Shown: positions 1 to 10,723 of the stretch, piece after piece
Layout of the letters: each line of letters opens with the position of its first letter
Numbering within the stretch: the first letter of the stretch is position 1
Source of the DNA: Pseudomonadota bacterium
GTDB taxonomy: Bacteria > Pseudomonadota > Gammaproteobacteria > Burkholderiales > Thiobacillaceae
Assembly: GCA_021811235.1 (NCBI GenBank)
Contig: JAJZPG010000019.1
Location: 1-50,869 of the forward strand
Direction: 5' to 3'
DNA: 50,869 nucleotides
Made by a program: the position numbers and the translations under genes
Notes under the pieces: generated by a model
Databases searched by the model: none
Seen by the model: the letters and a program-made list of their open reading frames with translations, nothing else
What the model was told of the DNA's origin: nothing

Positions 1-903
<903 letters not shown>

Positions 904-1039
904 TCCGTCTGGTGCCGGGCGGCTGAATCGGCCCGGCGCATGGGTTACACTCGCCCAAAAGGGAGGCATTCCCAACGGTTTCCGATCGCGCCGGTCGGAC
1001 CACGATGATCAATTCGAGCAACACGAGCACACCCAAGGC

Positions 1040-1432
1040 ATGACCGAACCCGCAAGCAAACCCTGTCCATTCTGCATACTCGACCCGCATCGCATCGTCG
1101 CCGAAGATGAACTCGCCGTGGCCTACCGCGACGGCTTCCCCGTCTCGCTCGGCCACACCGTCATCATCCCGCGCCGCCACTTCGCCACTCTGTTCGAAGC
1201 CACCGAGGCCGAGCACCTGGCGCTGTTCAGAATGCTGGCGCAGGCCAAGGACACCCTCGACCGCCATCACCAGCCCGACGGCTACAACATCGGCATCAAC
1301 CACGGCCAGGCCGGGGGGCAGAGCGTGCCGCACCTGCATATCCACCTCATCCCGCGCTACCGCGGCGACAAGGAGGACCCGCGCGGCGGCGTCCGTTGGG
1401 TGCTGCCGGACAAGGCGAAATACTGGGCCTGA
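1040..1432 (+). CDS. HIT family hydrolase
   Basis: This 130-residue histidine-triad protein belongs to a family that hydrolyses or transfers nucleoside phosphoramidates and dinucleoside polyphosphates. The HIT motif is complete: H98-L-H100-I-H102, preceded by GGQSVP and followed by LIPRY. An N-terminal C9-P-F-C12 pair is the usual partial zinc site of this branch. ATG at 1040 is preferred because the nearest upstream ATG (1004) runs into a stop at this start codon. It stands alone between mmsA and a membrane protein gene, so the substrate cannot be inferred from context. The fold and the general hydrolase role are well supported; the exact reaction is unknown. Confidence 0.9.
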   Translation: MTEPASKPCPFCILDPHRIVAEDELAVAYRDGFPVSLGHTVIIPRRHFATLFEATEAEHLALFRMLAQAKDTLDRHHQPDGYNIGINHGQAGGQSVPHLHIHLIPRYRGDKEDPRGGVRWVLPDKAKYWA

Positions 1433-1695
1433 TCCCTTGATCATCGCGCCTGCTTGCATCGGACAGGCGAGCGGAGACGCTGTCTTCCGAGGCTTGGCAG
1501 CTCTATGGCAGCGCTTGAACCGAATACGCGGCCTGCCCGGATGCGGGCAATTCACATCGTCAGGGCCCGGTTCGGGCAGGCTGGTCTATAACAATCAACA
1601 CGCCAGATGACTACAGGCTGCCCTTCGCTCCATCGCTGGCGCAGGGAACGAGGGCATTCTTCAACCGTCGTGCCGGAAATCCAGGGAGGGAACCC

Positions 1696-2142
1696 ATGTT
1701 CATGATCGACTACAAGGAATTGAGCTGGCAGTACTGGTTCGTCACCGCGTGCCTGCTCACCGCGGGCGTGGCGGGATACCCGATCGGATTCTCGCTCGCC
1801 ATCGTGCTCACCGTGGTCCAGCTGATCCACTTCACCCTGCGGGAAGGCAGCATCGCCGCCTTCCCGGTCCAGGTCCGCTTCTGGTACCTCGTGCTGCTTC
1901 TCGTCGCGTTCCCGGAACCGATGCGGATCATCTACTGGATCCCCACCGTGGGAACGTGGGCGCAGCTGATCTTCGGCTACTGCACCATGGCGCGCTGCGT
2001 CTCGCTGCTGCCGTGGAACCGCAAGGAAGCCTTCACGGCCGAATTGGTGACGCGGACCTTCTTCTCGCGCCCGGTGCGCGGCAACATCCTGCAGGGGCTG
2101 CCGCCCAAGACGGAGTGCGACTCGCAGCGCGCTTCGGTCTGA
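1696..2142 (+). CDS. Small inner-membrane protein of unknown function
   Basis: I do not recognise this 148-residue protein. It starts with ATG at 1696 behind a good ribosome-binding sequence (GGGAGGG, 1684-1690). Hydrophobic segments lie at about residues 13-28, 31-46 and 61-72, with a further partly hydrophobic stretch around 80-98, so two to four membrane spans are likely. The C-terminal ~40 residues are polar and basic and contain RTFFSRPVRGNILQGLP; a positive-inside reading would place them in the cytoplasm. The composition matches the host core genome. A strong hairpin terminator follows 14 bases after the stop, so the gene is probably transcribed alone. Confidence 0.7.
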   Translation: MFMIDYKELSWQYWFVTACLLTAGVAGYPIGFSLAIVLTVVQLIHFTLREGSIAAFPVQVRFWYLVLLLVAFPEPMRIIYWIPTVGTWAQLIFGYCTMARCVSLLPWNRKEAFTAELVTRTFFSRPVRGNILQGLPPKTECDSQRASV

Positions 2143-2156
2143 TCCGGCTGGAAATG

Positions 2157-2186
2157 AAAAAGGCCCGCATTGCTGCGGGCCTTTTT
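2157..2186. terminator. Rho-independent terminator (bidirectional)
   Basis: An 8-bp perfect GC stem (GGCCCGCA at 2162-2169, TGCGGGCC at 2174-2181) with a TTGC loop is flanked by five A on the left and five T on the right, so it can work in both directions. It serves the membrane protein gene ending at 2142. On the minus strand it lies immediately beyond the tRNA-Asn-like fragment at 2192-2222, as a tRNA terminator would. Confidence 0.85.
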
Positions 2187-2191
2187 GTGCC

Positions 2192-2222
2192 TGCCTCTCC
2201 GACCTGGCTCGCGCCAGGAACC
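2192..2222 (-). repeat. tRNA-Asn 3'-end-like fragment, possible attR
   Basis: Aligned with the 3' end of the tRNA-Asn gene (4099-4130), 26 of 32 columns are identical with one gap. Both copies have a T-run and hairpin on the same side. The copy covers the acceptor and T-arm only and stops matching at the anticodon-arm side, as expected of an attachment-site duplicate left by a tRNA-integrating element. It is degenerate: the T-loop is altered, so this is inference, not proof. Confidence 0.45.
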
Positions 2223-2317
2223 GGCAAACCGCTTTTTCATCAAGAGCCCGTCGTAAGGATTGAAGGGATCTGTAAATGGCGAACCGGGATTGCCAGTGAC
2301 GCTTCAGAGGCGCTCAC

Positions 2318-2992
2318 TTATTGGATGGGCGTAATCGAGGGTTTGGGTGGGACGACCGGCTGGATGTCAGGCAGGATCGACATCGGGGCCCGTTGCACTA
2401 GAACTGACGAAATCAACCGCCCTCCCAAGCTCTTCTCGCCGAACAAGGTCTCGGCTTCAGCCTCATTCGTGTCCACCGGCACGTCGAGCATCGTCCCCTT
2501 GATCAAGCCCAGTCTCACAGGCCAATCGTTCTCGTACGCCCGAAGCAAGGTCTCGAACATGGCACGATTGCTTTCGATGCAGGCCGACTTGTCCAGCATG
2601 ACCAAACCGAAAATCCCCGCGTGTCCTTCCAATTCCACAAAAACCTGGGCGCGGGTGAGCGTCCCAAACTGAGGGACGCCCCCTGGAATGGGAAATTGGG
2701 TCGCGGTGTGGGGCGTTCCCTCCGCGCCGGCAGGATCGGTAACTCTGAGCTTGAGAATCCTGCCGCTCACCTGTTCCGAGGAAATCCGGTAACGCGTATT
2801 GAAAGTAAAGGTTTTTCGGGGGGTGACGACGCGGGCCTGGAACCTGGAGCTGTTGATTCTCGTCGCCCCCACCCCGAATTTCTGGAAAACCTCTTCATTG
2901 GACAAACATACATGGTCCGCCTTCGCGGGGCTGCCCGCTAGCAGTAGCAGGGCAACCAGGGTGGCCCCTAAAGCAATTTGACGCATATCCAT
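2318..2992 (-). CDS. Exported protein of unknown function
   Basis: This 224-residue protein has a clear Sec signal peptide: MDMRQIA, a hydrophobic core at residues 8-20, and a likely cleavage after AKA at residue 25. The mature part has two cysteines (C29 and one near residue 137) that could form a disulfide, and a proline-rich C-terminus (VVPPKPSITPIQ). I see no lipobox and recognise no domain. The gene and the ~240 bases upstream are visibly richer in A+T than the flanking core genes. It lies inside the interval bounded by the tRNA-Asn gene and the tRNA-like fragment, so horizontal acquisition is likely. A periplasmic role is inferred only from the signal peptide. Confidence 0.65.
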   Translation of the reverse strand: MDMRQIALGATLVALLLLAGSPAKADHVCLSNEEVFQKFGVGATRINSSRFQARVVTPRKTFTFNTRYRISSEQVSGRILKLRVTDPAGAEGTPHTATQFPIPGGVPQFGTLTRAQVFVELEGHAGIFGLVMLDKSACIESNRAMFETLLRAYENDWPVRLGLIKGTMLDVPVDTNEAEAETLFGEKSLGGRLISSVLVQRAPMSILPDIQPVVPPKPSITPIQ

Positions 2993-3112
2993 CTCCCTTC
3001 AGTGTTGTACAAAGAAGCACGATCACGTGAGTGCCAGTCCGCTTGTTCGTCAAAACCAGAAACGGGAACGCGGCACCGATAACAACTTAGGACAACCGTC
3101 GGAAGTCAGATA

Positions 3113-3128
3113 TACAACTTTAGTTGTA
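3113..3128. promoter_or_regulatory. Perfect palindrome upstream of the toxin-antitoxin pair
   Basis: TACAACT and AGTTGTA form a perfect 7-bp inverted repeat around TT, about 100 bases upstream of the antitoxin start and 120 bases upstream of the divergent exported-protein gene. Antitoxins of the Phd/YefM group autorepress by binding such palindromes, so this may be an operator. The distance from the antitoxin start is larger than usual, and no clear promoter is seen around it. Confidence 0.35.
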
Positions 3129-3217
3129 GTGGTGAGGGGGAACTGGATACTTGGCATGGGGTGCTGATTTACCCGGTATCGGCAATTGCGCTACCATATG
3201 ACCAACGTAATGACTAA

Positions 3218-3462
<245 letters not shown>

Positions 3463-3463
<1 letters not shown>

Positions 3464-3897
3464 TGCTCTACTTCGACACCAGCTTTCTGGCCCCGCTCGT
3501 CCTCGAAGAAGCCACCAGCGTGAAAATCGAGGCTTTCTTCGCCAGGCTTGCGGCGGGCGAGTTGTATGTCAGCCACTGGATCCGGGTCGAGTTTTCCAGC
3601 CTGATCGCCCGCGAAGTCCGAATGGGCGGACTTGCGGAGTCCGATGCACTGCTGGCCATTGGTCAGTTCGACGAATTGGTGGCTGAGTCATTCCAAATCC
3701 TGGTTCCCGGTGTTGCGGACTACGAACTCGCCAAGGAGTACATCCAGCACTTTGCCACCAAGCTTCGGGCGGGCGATGCGCTGCACCTGGCCATCGCCCA
3801 CAACAACGGCGCAAAGACCCTCTACACCCTGGACGAGGGCCTCTTGCACGCGGCCAAACTCATGAAGGTTCACGCGAGTCGAGGAATCAAAACCTAG
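3463..3897 (+). CDS. PIN-domain toxin ribonuclease (VapC-like)
   Basis: This 144-residue PIN-domain protein is the toxin of the pair. VapC toxins are metal-dependent endoribonucleases, often acting on tRNAs. The four expected acidic residues are present: D5 (LYFDTSFL), E43 (IRVEFSSL), D105 (RAGDALHLA) and D124 (YTLDEGLL). ATG at 3463 is chosen because it overlaps the antitoxin stop by one base; a TTG three bases earlier is less likely. The last ten bases overlap the integrase remnant on the other strand, so the 3' end may be a recombination junction. Length and active site are intact, so the toxin should be functional. Confidence 0.88.
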
Positions 3898-4009
3898 GTA
3901 GGGCGTCGCGGCGGGTCGTGAATGTCTTGACGAGAGCGGAGGTGGAGTAGCCCTTGCGGCGGACGCGGGCCTGAAACTGGCCTTTTCCACGTTTGATTAC
4001 TGACGCCAG
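3887..4009 (-). pseudogene. Phage-type integrase, 5' remnant
   Basis: Reading the minus strand from about 4009, the frame gives ASVIKRGKGQFQARVRR followed by KGYSTSALVKTFTTRRDA. This is the arm-binding N-terminus of tyrosine integrases encoded by prophages and islands. The frame hits a stop at 3887-3889 after about 40 codons, against a usual ~350-400, and the catalytic domain is absent. The first codon in frame is CTG at 4007-4009, so a normal start has also been lost. It points away from the 3' end of tRNA-Asn (4099), the standard position of an integrase in a tRNA-integrated element. Confidence 0.7.
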
Positions 4010-4063
4010 TCTTGCACCTCATTTACGATGAGAGGCACAAAAATGGAGCAAAGGGCACTAAGG

Positions 4064-4093
4064 AAAAAGGGGATTCCGGCTGGAACCCCCTTT
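4064..4093 (-). terminator. Terminator of tRNA-Asn
   Basis: Read on the minus strand, a 12-bp stem (one G-U pair) with a four-base loop is followed by five T. It lies 6 bases beyond the CCA end of tRNA-Asn, as expected for a tRNA transcription terminator. Confidence 0.8.
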
Positions 4094-4098
4094 GTATC

Positions 4099-4174
4099 TG
4101 GCTCCCCGACCTGGGCTCGAACCAGGGACCTGCGGATTAACAGTCCGTCGCTCTACCGACTGAGCTATCGGGGA
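4099..4174 (-). tRNA. tRNA-Asn (GTT)
   Basis: This is a 76-base tRNA with CCA encoded. The acceptor stem is TCCCCGA paired with TCGGGGA and the discriminator is G. The D-arm contains AGCTCAGTCGGTAGAGC, the anticodon loop CTGTTAA has anticodon GTT, and the T-loop is TTCGAGC. A consensus-like promoter lies just upstream and a terminator just downstream. Its 3' end is duplicated in degenerate form at 2192-2222. Confidence 0.97.
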
Positions 4175-4187
4175 ATTGGAAGCGCGC

Positions 4188-4216
4188 ATTCTAGAGAGGG
4201 CGGGCGTTCCGGTCAA
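4188..4216 (-). promoter_or_regulatory. Promoter of tRNA-Asn
   Basis: On the minus strand TTGACC (4211-4216) and TAGAAT (4188-4193) are separated by 17 bases, close to the sigma-70 consensus. Transcription would start near 4181, 7 bases before the mature tRNA 5' end. The -35 hexamer lies 4 bases beyond the stop codon of the polymerase gene. Confidence 0.8.
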
Positions 4217-4219
4217 CCC

Positions 4220-5455
4220 TTATCCGTCACTTTCCACCTGCAATTCGGGCACATGGCTGAAGGCGATGCGCATGGGCGCGGCGCCGCGCCCATGGTGGGC
4301 ACCGCCGAAATACAGGGTGTTGGGACCGTAGCGCTGGTTGATCTGGTCGAGCACGCTGTTGAGGGGTTCGTGCCGGTCGCCGGGGTCGAAGAGATCGCGC
4401 GTGACCTGGCTGTGTTCGATGAGGTCGGCGAGGACGACGCCGACCTTGAGGATGGGGCCGGGGTCGGGCGGACGGCGCTGCCACAGTTCGGCGAGCACGG
4501 GGTTGAACTTGAGGGTGTCGGCGTGCGGCGCGAAGCGCGCCTGGTCGGCCCAGCGGGTGTGGCCGGCGCCGGTGCGGATGTAGCTGAGGTGCAGGCCGAG
4601 GCTGCCGGCGCAGTAGCCGTAGTGGCGCAACCGCATGGCGGCCTTGTGCAGCAGGCGGTAGAGCACGGCGAGCGCGTTGTCCGGGTCGCGCAGCTCGGGG
4701 GCGAGGACGTGCGAATGGCCGACGCTGGAGCGCTGGGTGGGGGCAGTGGCGACGACCTCGCCGCGCAGCTTGGCGTAGTAGCGCTCGCCCTCGACGCCGT
4801 TCCAGGCGCGGCGCAGCGTGTCCTTGCTGGCGTTGCAGAGTTGCTCGACGGTGTGGATGCCGAGCTGGTTGAGGCGCTGTTCCATGGCGCGGCCGATGCC
4901 GTTGAGTGCGCCGAGCTTGAGGCCATACAGCTTCTGCGGCAGCTCTTCCTGGCGGATGACGACGAGGCCATTCGGCTTCTGCATGTTCGACGCGGTCTTG
5001 GCGAGGAAGCGGTTGGGGGCGATGCCGACCGAGCTGTGCAGCACCTCGCCGACCTGGTCGTAGATGGCCTGCTTGATCTGCTGGCCGAGCCTGACGGCGT
5101 TGGCTTCGTCGCGGTCGCGGCCCATCAGCTCGCAGGCCATTTCGTCGATCGAGAGCACTTCGCCGACCGGGGTGCACGACTCGACGGCGGCGACGATGCG
5201 GTGGTGGATCTCGACGTAGGTGGATGGCCGCGCCTGCACGAAGACGATGTCGCGGCACAGCTTCTTCGCCTGCCACACCGGGGTGCCGGTCTTGATACCG
5301 AAGCGCTTGGCGTCGATGCTGGCGGCGATGCAGCAGGTGGTGTCGGCCATCACCGGCAGCACGCCGACCGGGCGCCCGCGCAGTTCTGGCCGCAGTTGCT
5401 GTTCGACCGAGGCGAAGAAGGAATTGAGATCGACGTAAAGCGAGTGCAGGGCCAT
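4220..5455 (-). CDS. Y-family translesion DNA polymerase (DinB/UmuC-like)
   Basis: This 411-residue lesion-bypass DNA polymerase has the Y-family palm motifs intact: YVDLNSFFASVEQ (metal ligand D9, FF at 13-14 around the steric-gate position) and LSIDEM (D104, E105), followed by GIAPNRFLAKTASNMQKPNG and a helix-hairpin-helix around LNGIGRAMEQRLNQLGI. The C-terminal ~150 residues diverge from E. coli DinB and are longer, so I do not assign dinB or umuC. No lexA, imuA or dnaE2 gene is adjacent. A perfect LexA-type operator lies about 180 bases upstream, beyond a REP-like palindrome, so SOS induction is likely. ATG at 5455 lacks a strong ribosome site; the protein begins at the usual family position. 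Confidence 0.88.
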   Translation of the reverse strand: MALHSLYVDLNSFFASVEQQLRPELRGRPVGVLPVMADTTCCIAASIDAKRFGIKTGTPVWQAKKLCRDIVFVQARPSTYVEIHHRIVAAVESCTPVGEVLSIDEMACELMGRDRDEANAVRLGQQIKQAIYDQVGEVLHSSVGIAPNRFLAKTASNMQKPNGLVVIRQEELPQKLYGLKLGALNGIGRAMEQRLNQLGIHTVEQLCNASKDTLRRAWNGVEGERYYAKLRGEVVATAPTQRSSVGHSHVLAPELRDPDNALAVLYRLLHKAAMRLRHYGYCAGSLGLHLSYIRTGAGHTRWADQARFAPHADTLKFNPVLAELWQRRPPDPGPILKVGVVLADLIEHSQVTRDLFDPGDRHEPLNSVLDQINQRYGPNTLYFGGAHHGRGAAPMRIAFSHVPELQVESDG

Positions 5456-5481
5456 GGCGTGCTCTGGAGGAACACTGAATC

Positions 5482-5616
5482 GTCACCCTGGAAGAAGCCG
5501 GGGCTCAGTGCCAATTAAGACAACACTGAGCAAGTCCTTCGACAAGCTCAGGACGAACGGCAGGTTGTTGATTCCGTTCGTGTGAGCTGTCGAACGCTCT
5601 CCTGAGCCAGGGTGAC
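5482..5616. repeat. REP-like palindromic cluster
   Basis: Two outer arms (GTCACCCTGG 5482-5491, CCAGGGTGAC 5607-5616) enclose a forward unit CCTTCGACAAGCTCAGG (5536-5552) running into GACGAACGG, and a degenerate inverted unit at 5574-5605. The core resembles the widespread intergenic unit with CTTCGACAGGCTCAGGGC. It sits between the LexA box and the polymerase gene. Confidence 0.7.
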
Positions 5617-5632
5617 GACTGATGTCATCTAA

Positions 5633-5652
5633 TACTGTACATGCATACAGTA
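5633..5652. promoter_or_regulatory. LexA (SOS) operator
   Basis: The 20 bases contain CTGT-N8-ACAG with symmetric flanks (TACTGT ... ACAGTA), matching the LexA box consensus of gamma- and betaproteobacteria. It is 180 bases upstream of the Y-family polymerase gene on its transcribed side and 11 bases beyond the end of the brkB-like gene, so it most plausibly controls the polymerase. Confidence 0.8.
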
Positions 5653-5662
5653 TAGTCGATCC

Positions 5663-6940
5663 TCAACCCGGGTTCGCCAGATTCATCCGCTCCAGCCGCT
5701 GGCACAGCGTGTCGATGATGCGGCGCGACAGCGGGGCGGAATGGCGCATCAGCTCTTCCAGAATGGCCGGCGGCAGCGCCAGCACGGTGATCTCGCCATC
5801 GGCGACGACCGAGGCGGTGCGTGTCTCGTTCAGCAGGTAGGCCATTTCGCCGAACAGCTGGCCTTCGCCCAGTTCGCCCAGGCGGCGGCGTCCGCTGTCG
5901 CTGTTCTTGTATACCCCGGCGCGCCCGGCGTAGAGGAAATAGGCGGTTTTCGAGTCGTCGCCTTCCTCGATCAGCACGTGGCCGGTCGGATGCACCTGGC
6001 CGTATTTCTCCAGCAGGCGGTGGGTGTCGCCGAAGACGTAGCCTTCGAGTTTGCTGGCGCCTTCGCCACTGCCGCCGAGGAAGAGCTTTTCCAGCGCGGT
6101 GACGTCGGCCTTGCCGTAGGCATACAGCGCCTGCGCCCACAGATACAGCAGCAGGAAGGCGAAGTAGCCGCCGATCAGTACGAACACCACGCCGCCGAGC
6201 GCGCCGTACAGGCTGTGGTAGTTCTCCAGCTTGAAGAAGGCGCCGAACAGCACGAGCAGCAGGGCTAGGCTCACGGTGGCGGCAAGCGCGAACACGGCGG
6301 CGTCGCGCGCGCGCGGATGCTGGCGCGGCAGCCGCCAGTAGGCGGCGAACAGCAGCGCCCACACCATGGCGAAGCCGAACAGCGAGTTGAGCGCCTGCAG
6401 CACCTGCGCGTTGCCGGTGCCGATGAAATCGTTCTGCGCCAGGAAGCTCAGTATGGTCTGCGCCAGCGCGGCCAGCCCCATCAACAGGAACAGCACCGGC
6501 AGGATGATGAACGGCAGCACCCACGACACGACTACGTTGCGCCTGGTCTGCTCGGGGAAGATGATCTTGAATGCGCCGTGCACCGCGTTGACCAGCCCGC
6601 GCGACGACAGCAGCAGGGTGACGAGGCCGACGCCACCGGCGGCGAGCCGGGTCTGCTGCGGGATGAAGCCGAGCGCGGTGAGGCTTTCCAACTGCAGCTG
6701 GTCGTAGAGCGCGGCCATCAGGATGGTGGCAGGCACCGAGTTCTCGGCGATGCGGCCCAGCAGCTGCATGGCGTAGCTCAGCAGCAGCAGCAGCGGGGTG
6801 GCGGAGAGCAGGAAGTAGAACGCCGTTGCCGCGGCGTGGTTGGTGAGGCCGTTCTGGCTGAACAGGCGCCAGGTGGTGTAGGCGAGCTGCAGCAGCCAGG
6901 AGAGCGAGCCGCGCGGGGGGGGCAGGGCGGGGGGGCGCAT
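5663..6940 (-). CDS. YihY/BrkB membrane protein fused to a cyclic-nucleotide-binding domain
   Basis: This 425-residue fusion protein has residues ~1-285 forming the YihY/BrkB membrane domain: QNGLTNHAAATAFYFLLSATPLLLL near the N-terminus, the conserved SRGLVNAVHGAFK, and hydrophobic spans at about 41-60, 101-115, 141-165, 186-202, 215-235 and 250-275. Residues ~300-400 are a cNMP-binding beta-roll with an intact phosphate-binding cassette, FGEMA (363-367) followed by RTASV (374-378), so the key Glu and Arg are present. The transport or structural role of BrkB proteins is uncertain; E. coli YihY is not RNase BN as once thought. The fusion suggests a membrane function gated by a cyclic nucleotide. 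Both flanks are repeat-rich, and the gene appears monocistronic. Confidence 0.85.
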   Translation of the reverse strand: MRPPALPPPRGSLSWLLQLAYTTWRLFSQNGLTNHAAATAFYFLLSATPLLLLLSYAMQLLGRIAENSVPATILMAALYDQLQLESLTALGFIPQQTRLAAGGVGLVTLLLSSRGLVNAVHGAFKIIFPEQTRRNVVVSWVLPFIILPVLFLLMGLAALAQTILSFLAQNDFIGTGNAQVLQALNSLFGFAMVWALLFAAYWRLPRQHPRARDAAVFALAATVSLALLLVLFGAFFKLENYHSLYGALGGVVFVLIGGYFAFLLLYLWAQALYAYGKADVTALEKLFLGGSGEGASKLEGYVFGDTHRLLEKYGQVHPTGHVLIEEGDDSKTAYFLYAGRAGVYKNSDSGRRRLGELGEGQLFGEMAYLLNETRTASVVADGEITVLALPPAILEELMRHSAPLSRRIIDTLCQRLERMNLANPG

Positions 6941-6963
6941 GCGGGTATTTTACGGCCAGCCCG

Positions 6964-7180
6964 GGGGATCTTCGACGTGCAGCCCTTCGACAGGCTCAGG
7001 GCGAATGGGGCTGGGATGAGGGGGCCTGGTTGGGGATCTTCGACGGGCAAGCCTTCGACAGGCCCAGGGCGAACGGCTTGGGATGGGAGGACAGGTTGGT
7101 AGAGCGCAGAGCGCGCTGGAACAGCCTGCGGCTGGGTGTGGCGTTCAGTCCGTTCGTGGTGAGCCTGTCGAACCCCATCC
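6964..7180. repeat. REP-like repeat array with a tandem duplication
   Basis: The 374-base gap between the brkB-like gene and aspC holds three REP-like cores: CTTCGACAGGCTCAGGGCGA at 6985-7004, a close variant at about 7053-7072, and an inverted copy at about 7151-7173. The first two lie in direct repeats of ~55 bases (about 6964-7018 and 7031-7085), both beginning GGGGATCTTCGACG. I see no gene in this gap; open frames here are repeat-derived. The remaining 7181-7315 shows nothing I can name. Confidence 0.75.
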
Positions 7181-7315
7181 TGCATCCATGGGCACAGGAT
7201 GCCCGTTCCTCCAAGGGACGCCATGCGCGCCTGTTGTCGTTCCGGAACCCTGCCCGGTTTAAGACCTGGGCACCGGCACTTGTGTTCTCAGGGTATCCGC
7301 CGGTGTGGCGGACGC

Positions 7316-8509
7316 TCAGGCCAGCGCGGCGGCGATGCGCTTGAGCGCTTTTTCCAGGTTGGCCTGCGAGGTGGCGAACGACAGGCGGATGTAGCCCTCG
7401 GCGCCGAAGGCCGAGCCCGGGACCACGGCGACGTCGGCGGATTCCAGCAGGTATTCGGAGAAGGCGATGTCGGTGCCTTCCTCGATGACGTCGCGCGCCA
7501 GCAGGTTCTGGATCGCCGGGCGCACGTCGGGGAAGGCATAGAAGGCGCCGCCGCTGTCGACGCACTTGAAGCCGGGGATGGCGTTGAGCGCATCGACGAC
7601 GTAGCGGTGGCGCGTCTTGAAGGCGTCGAGCATCGGGGTGATGCAGCCCTGGTCGCCGTTCAACGCGGCCTCGGCGGCCACCTGCGAGATCGAGGTGGGG
7701 TTGGAGGTCGACTGCGACTGCACGTTGGTCATCGCGCGCAGGATGGCTTCCGGGCCGGCGGCGTAGCCGATGCGCCAGCCGGTCATCGAATACGCCTTCG
7801 ACACGCCGTTCAGCACCAGGGTGCGGTCGTAGAGGTCGGGGCAGACGTTGAGGATGTTGACGAAGGGCACGTCGTCCAGGCGGATGTGCTCGTACATGTC
7901 GTCGCTGGCGATCAGCACCTGCGGGTGTTTGCGCAGCACCTCGCCCAGCGCGGCCAGTTCGTCCTTCGTGTACACCGCGCCGGTCGGGTTGGACGGGCTG
8001 TTGATGACGAAGAGCCGCGTCTTCGGGGTGATCGCCGTTTCGAGCTGCGCCGGGGTGATCTTGAAGCCCTGTTCGATGCCGGCCTCGACGATCACCGGCT
8101 TGCCGTCGGCGAGGATGACGATGTCGGGATACGACACCCAGTACGGGGCGGGGATGATGACCTCGTCGCCGGGGTTGACCACCGCCTGCACCAGGTTGAA
8201 GAAGCTCTGCTTGCCGCCGCACGACACCAGGATCTGCTTGGGCGTGTAGTCGAGGCCGTTGTCGCGCTTGAACTTGGCGATGATCGCCGCCTTCAGGCCG
8301 GGGGTGCCGTCGACCGCGGTGTATTTGGTGAAACCCTTGTTGATCGCCTCGATCGCCGCATCCTTGATGTGCTGCGGGGTGTCGAAGTCGGGCTCGCCGG
8401 CGCCGAGGCCGACGATGTCGCGGCCGGACGCCTTGAGCGCGGCGGCGCGGGCGGTGACGGCCAGGGTGGGCGAGGGCTTGATGGCCTGTACGCGGCGGGA
8501 GAGTTCCAC
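7316..8509 (-). CDS. aspC: Class I aspartate/prephenate-type aminotransferase
   Basis: This PLP enzyme of 397 residues belongs to the I-gamma aspartate aminotransferase group and likely transfers amino groups between aspartate and 2-oxoglutarate; some members also act on prephenate. Visible active-site residues are N174 in SNPTGAV, D203 and Y206 in SDDMYE, the PLP lysine K238 in [10 protein letters not shown], and R246 in WRIGY. The open frame extends ~70 codons upstream, but GTG at 8509 is chosen because it gives the family-typical [16 protein letters not shown] start, has AAGGAA at 8515-8520, and leaves a 70-base gap to divergent uvrB. Confidence 0.93.
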   Translation of the reverse strand: MELSRRVQAIKPSPTLAVTARAAALKASGRDIVGLGAGEPDFDTPQHIKDAAIEAINKGFTKYTAVDGTPGLKAAIIAKFKRDNGLDYTPKQILVSCGGKQSFFNLVQAVVNPGDEVIIPAPYWVSYPDIVILADGKPVIVEAGIEQGFKITPAQLETAITPKTRLFVINSPSNPTGAVYTKDELAALGEVLRKHPQVLIASDDMYEHIRLDDVPFVNILNVCPDLYDRTLVLNGVSKAYSMTGWRIGYAAGPEAILRAMTNVQSQSTSNPTSISQVAAEAALNGDQGCITPMLDAFKTRHRYVVDALNAIPGFKCVDSGGAFYAFPDVRPAIQNLLARDVIEEGTDIAFSEYLLESADVAVVPGSAFGAEGYIRLSFATSQANLEKALKRIAAALA

Positions 8510-8579
8510 TATGGTTCCTTCATGCACCCGTCGAGACGGAGTGCTACTATCGACAAGTTTTAGCCGCGCGATTTTACCT

Positions 8580-10607
<2,028 letters not shown>

Positions 10608-10723
10608 GCGCGCTTTACGTGCGGCGCGGCGGCCGTCTGAATTGCCGCTCTCGCCCGATATTGTGATTGGCCCTCCCCGCAAAACTTCTGCACAATGCCG
10701 CTTTTGCATCACGGGAGTCCCCC

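Noticed and set aside
4028-5518. A 496-codon plus-strand frame over the tRNA-Asn and polymerase genes
   Set aside because: It runs through the tRNA and antisense to a well-supported Y-family polymerase; it is a composition artefact.
8510-8579. Possible LexA box in the uvrB/aspC divergent region
   Set aside because: No CTGT-N8-ACAG arrangement is present, unlike the clear box at 5633-5652.
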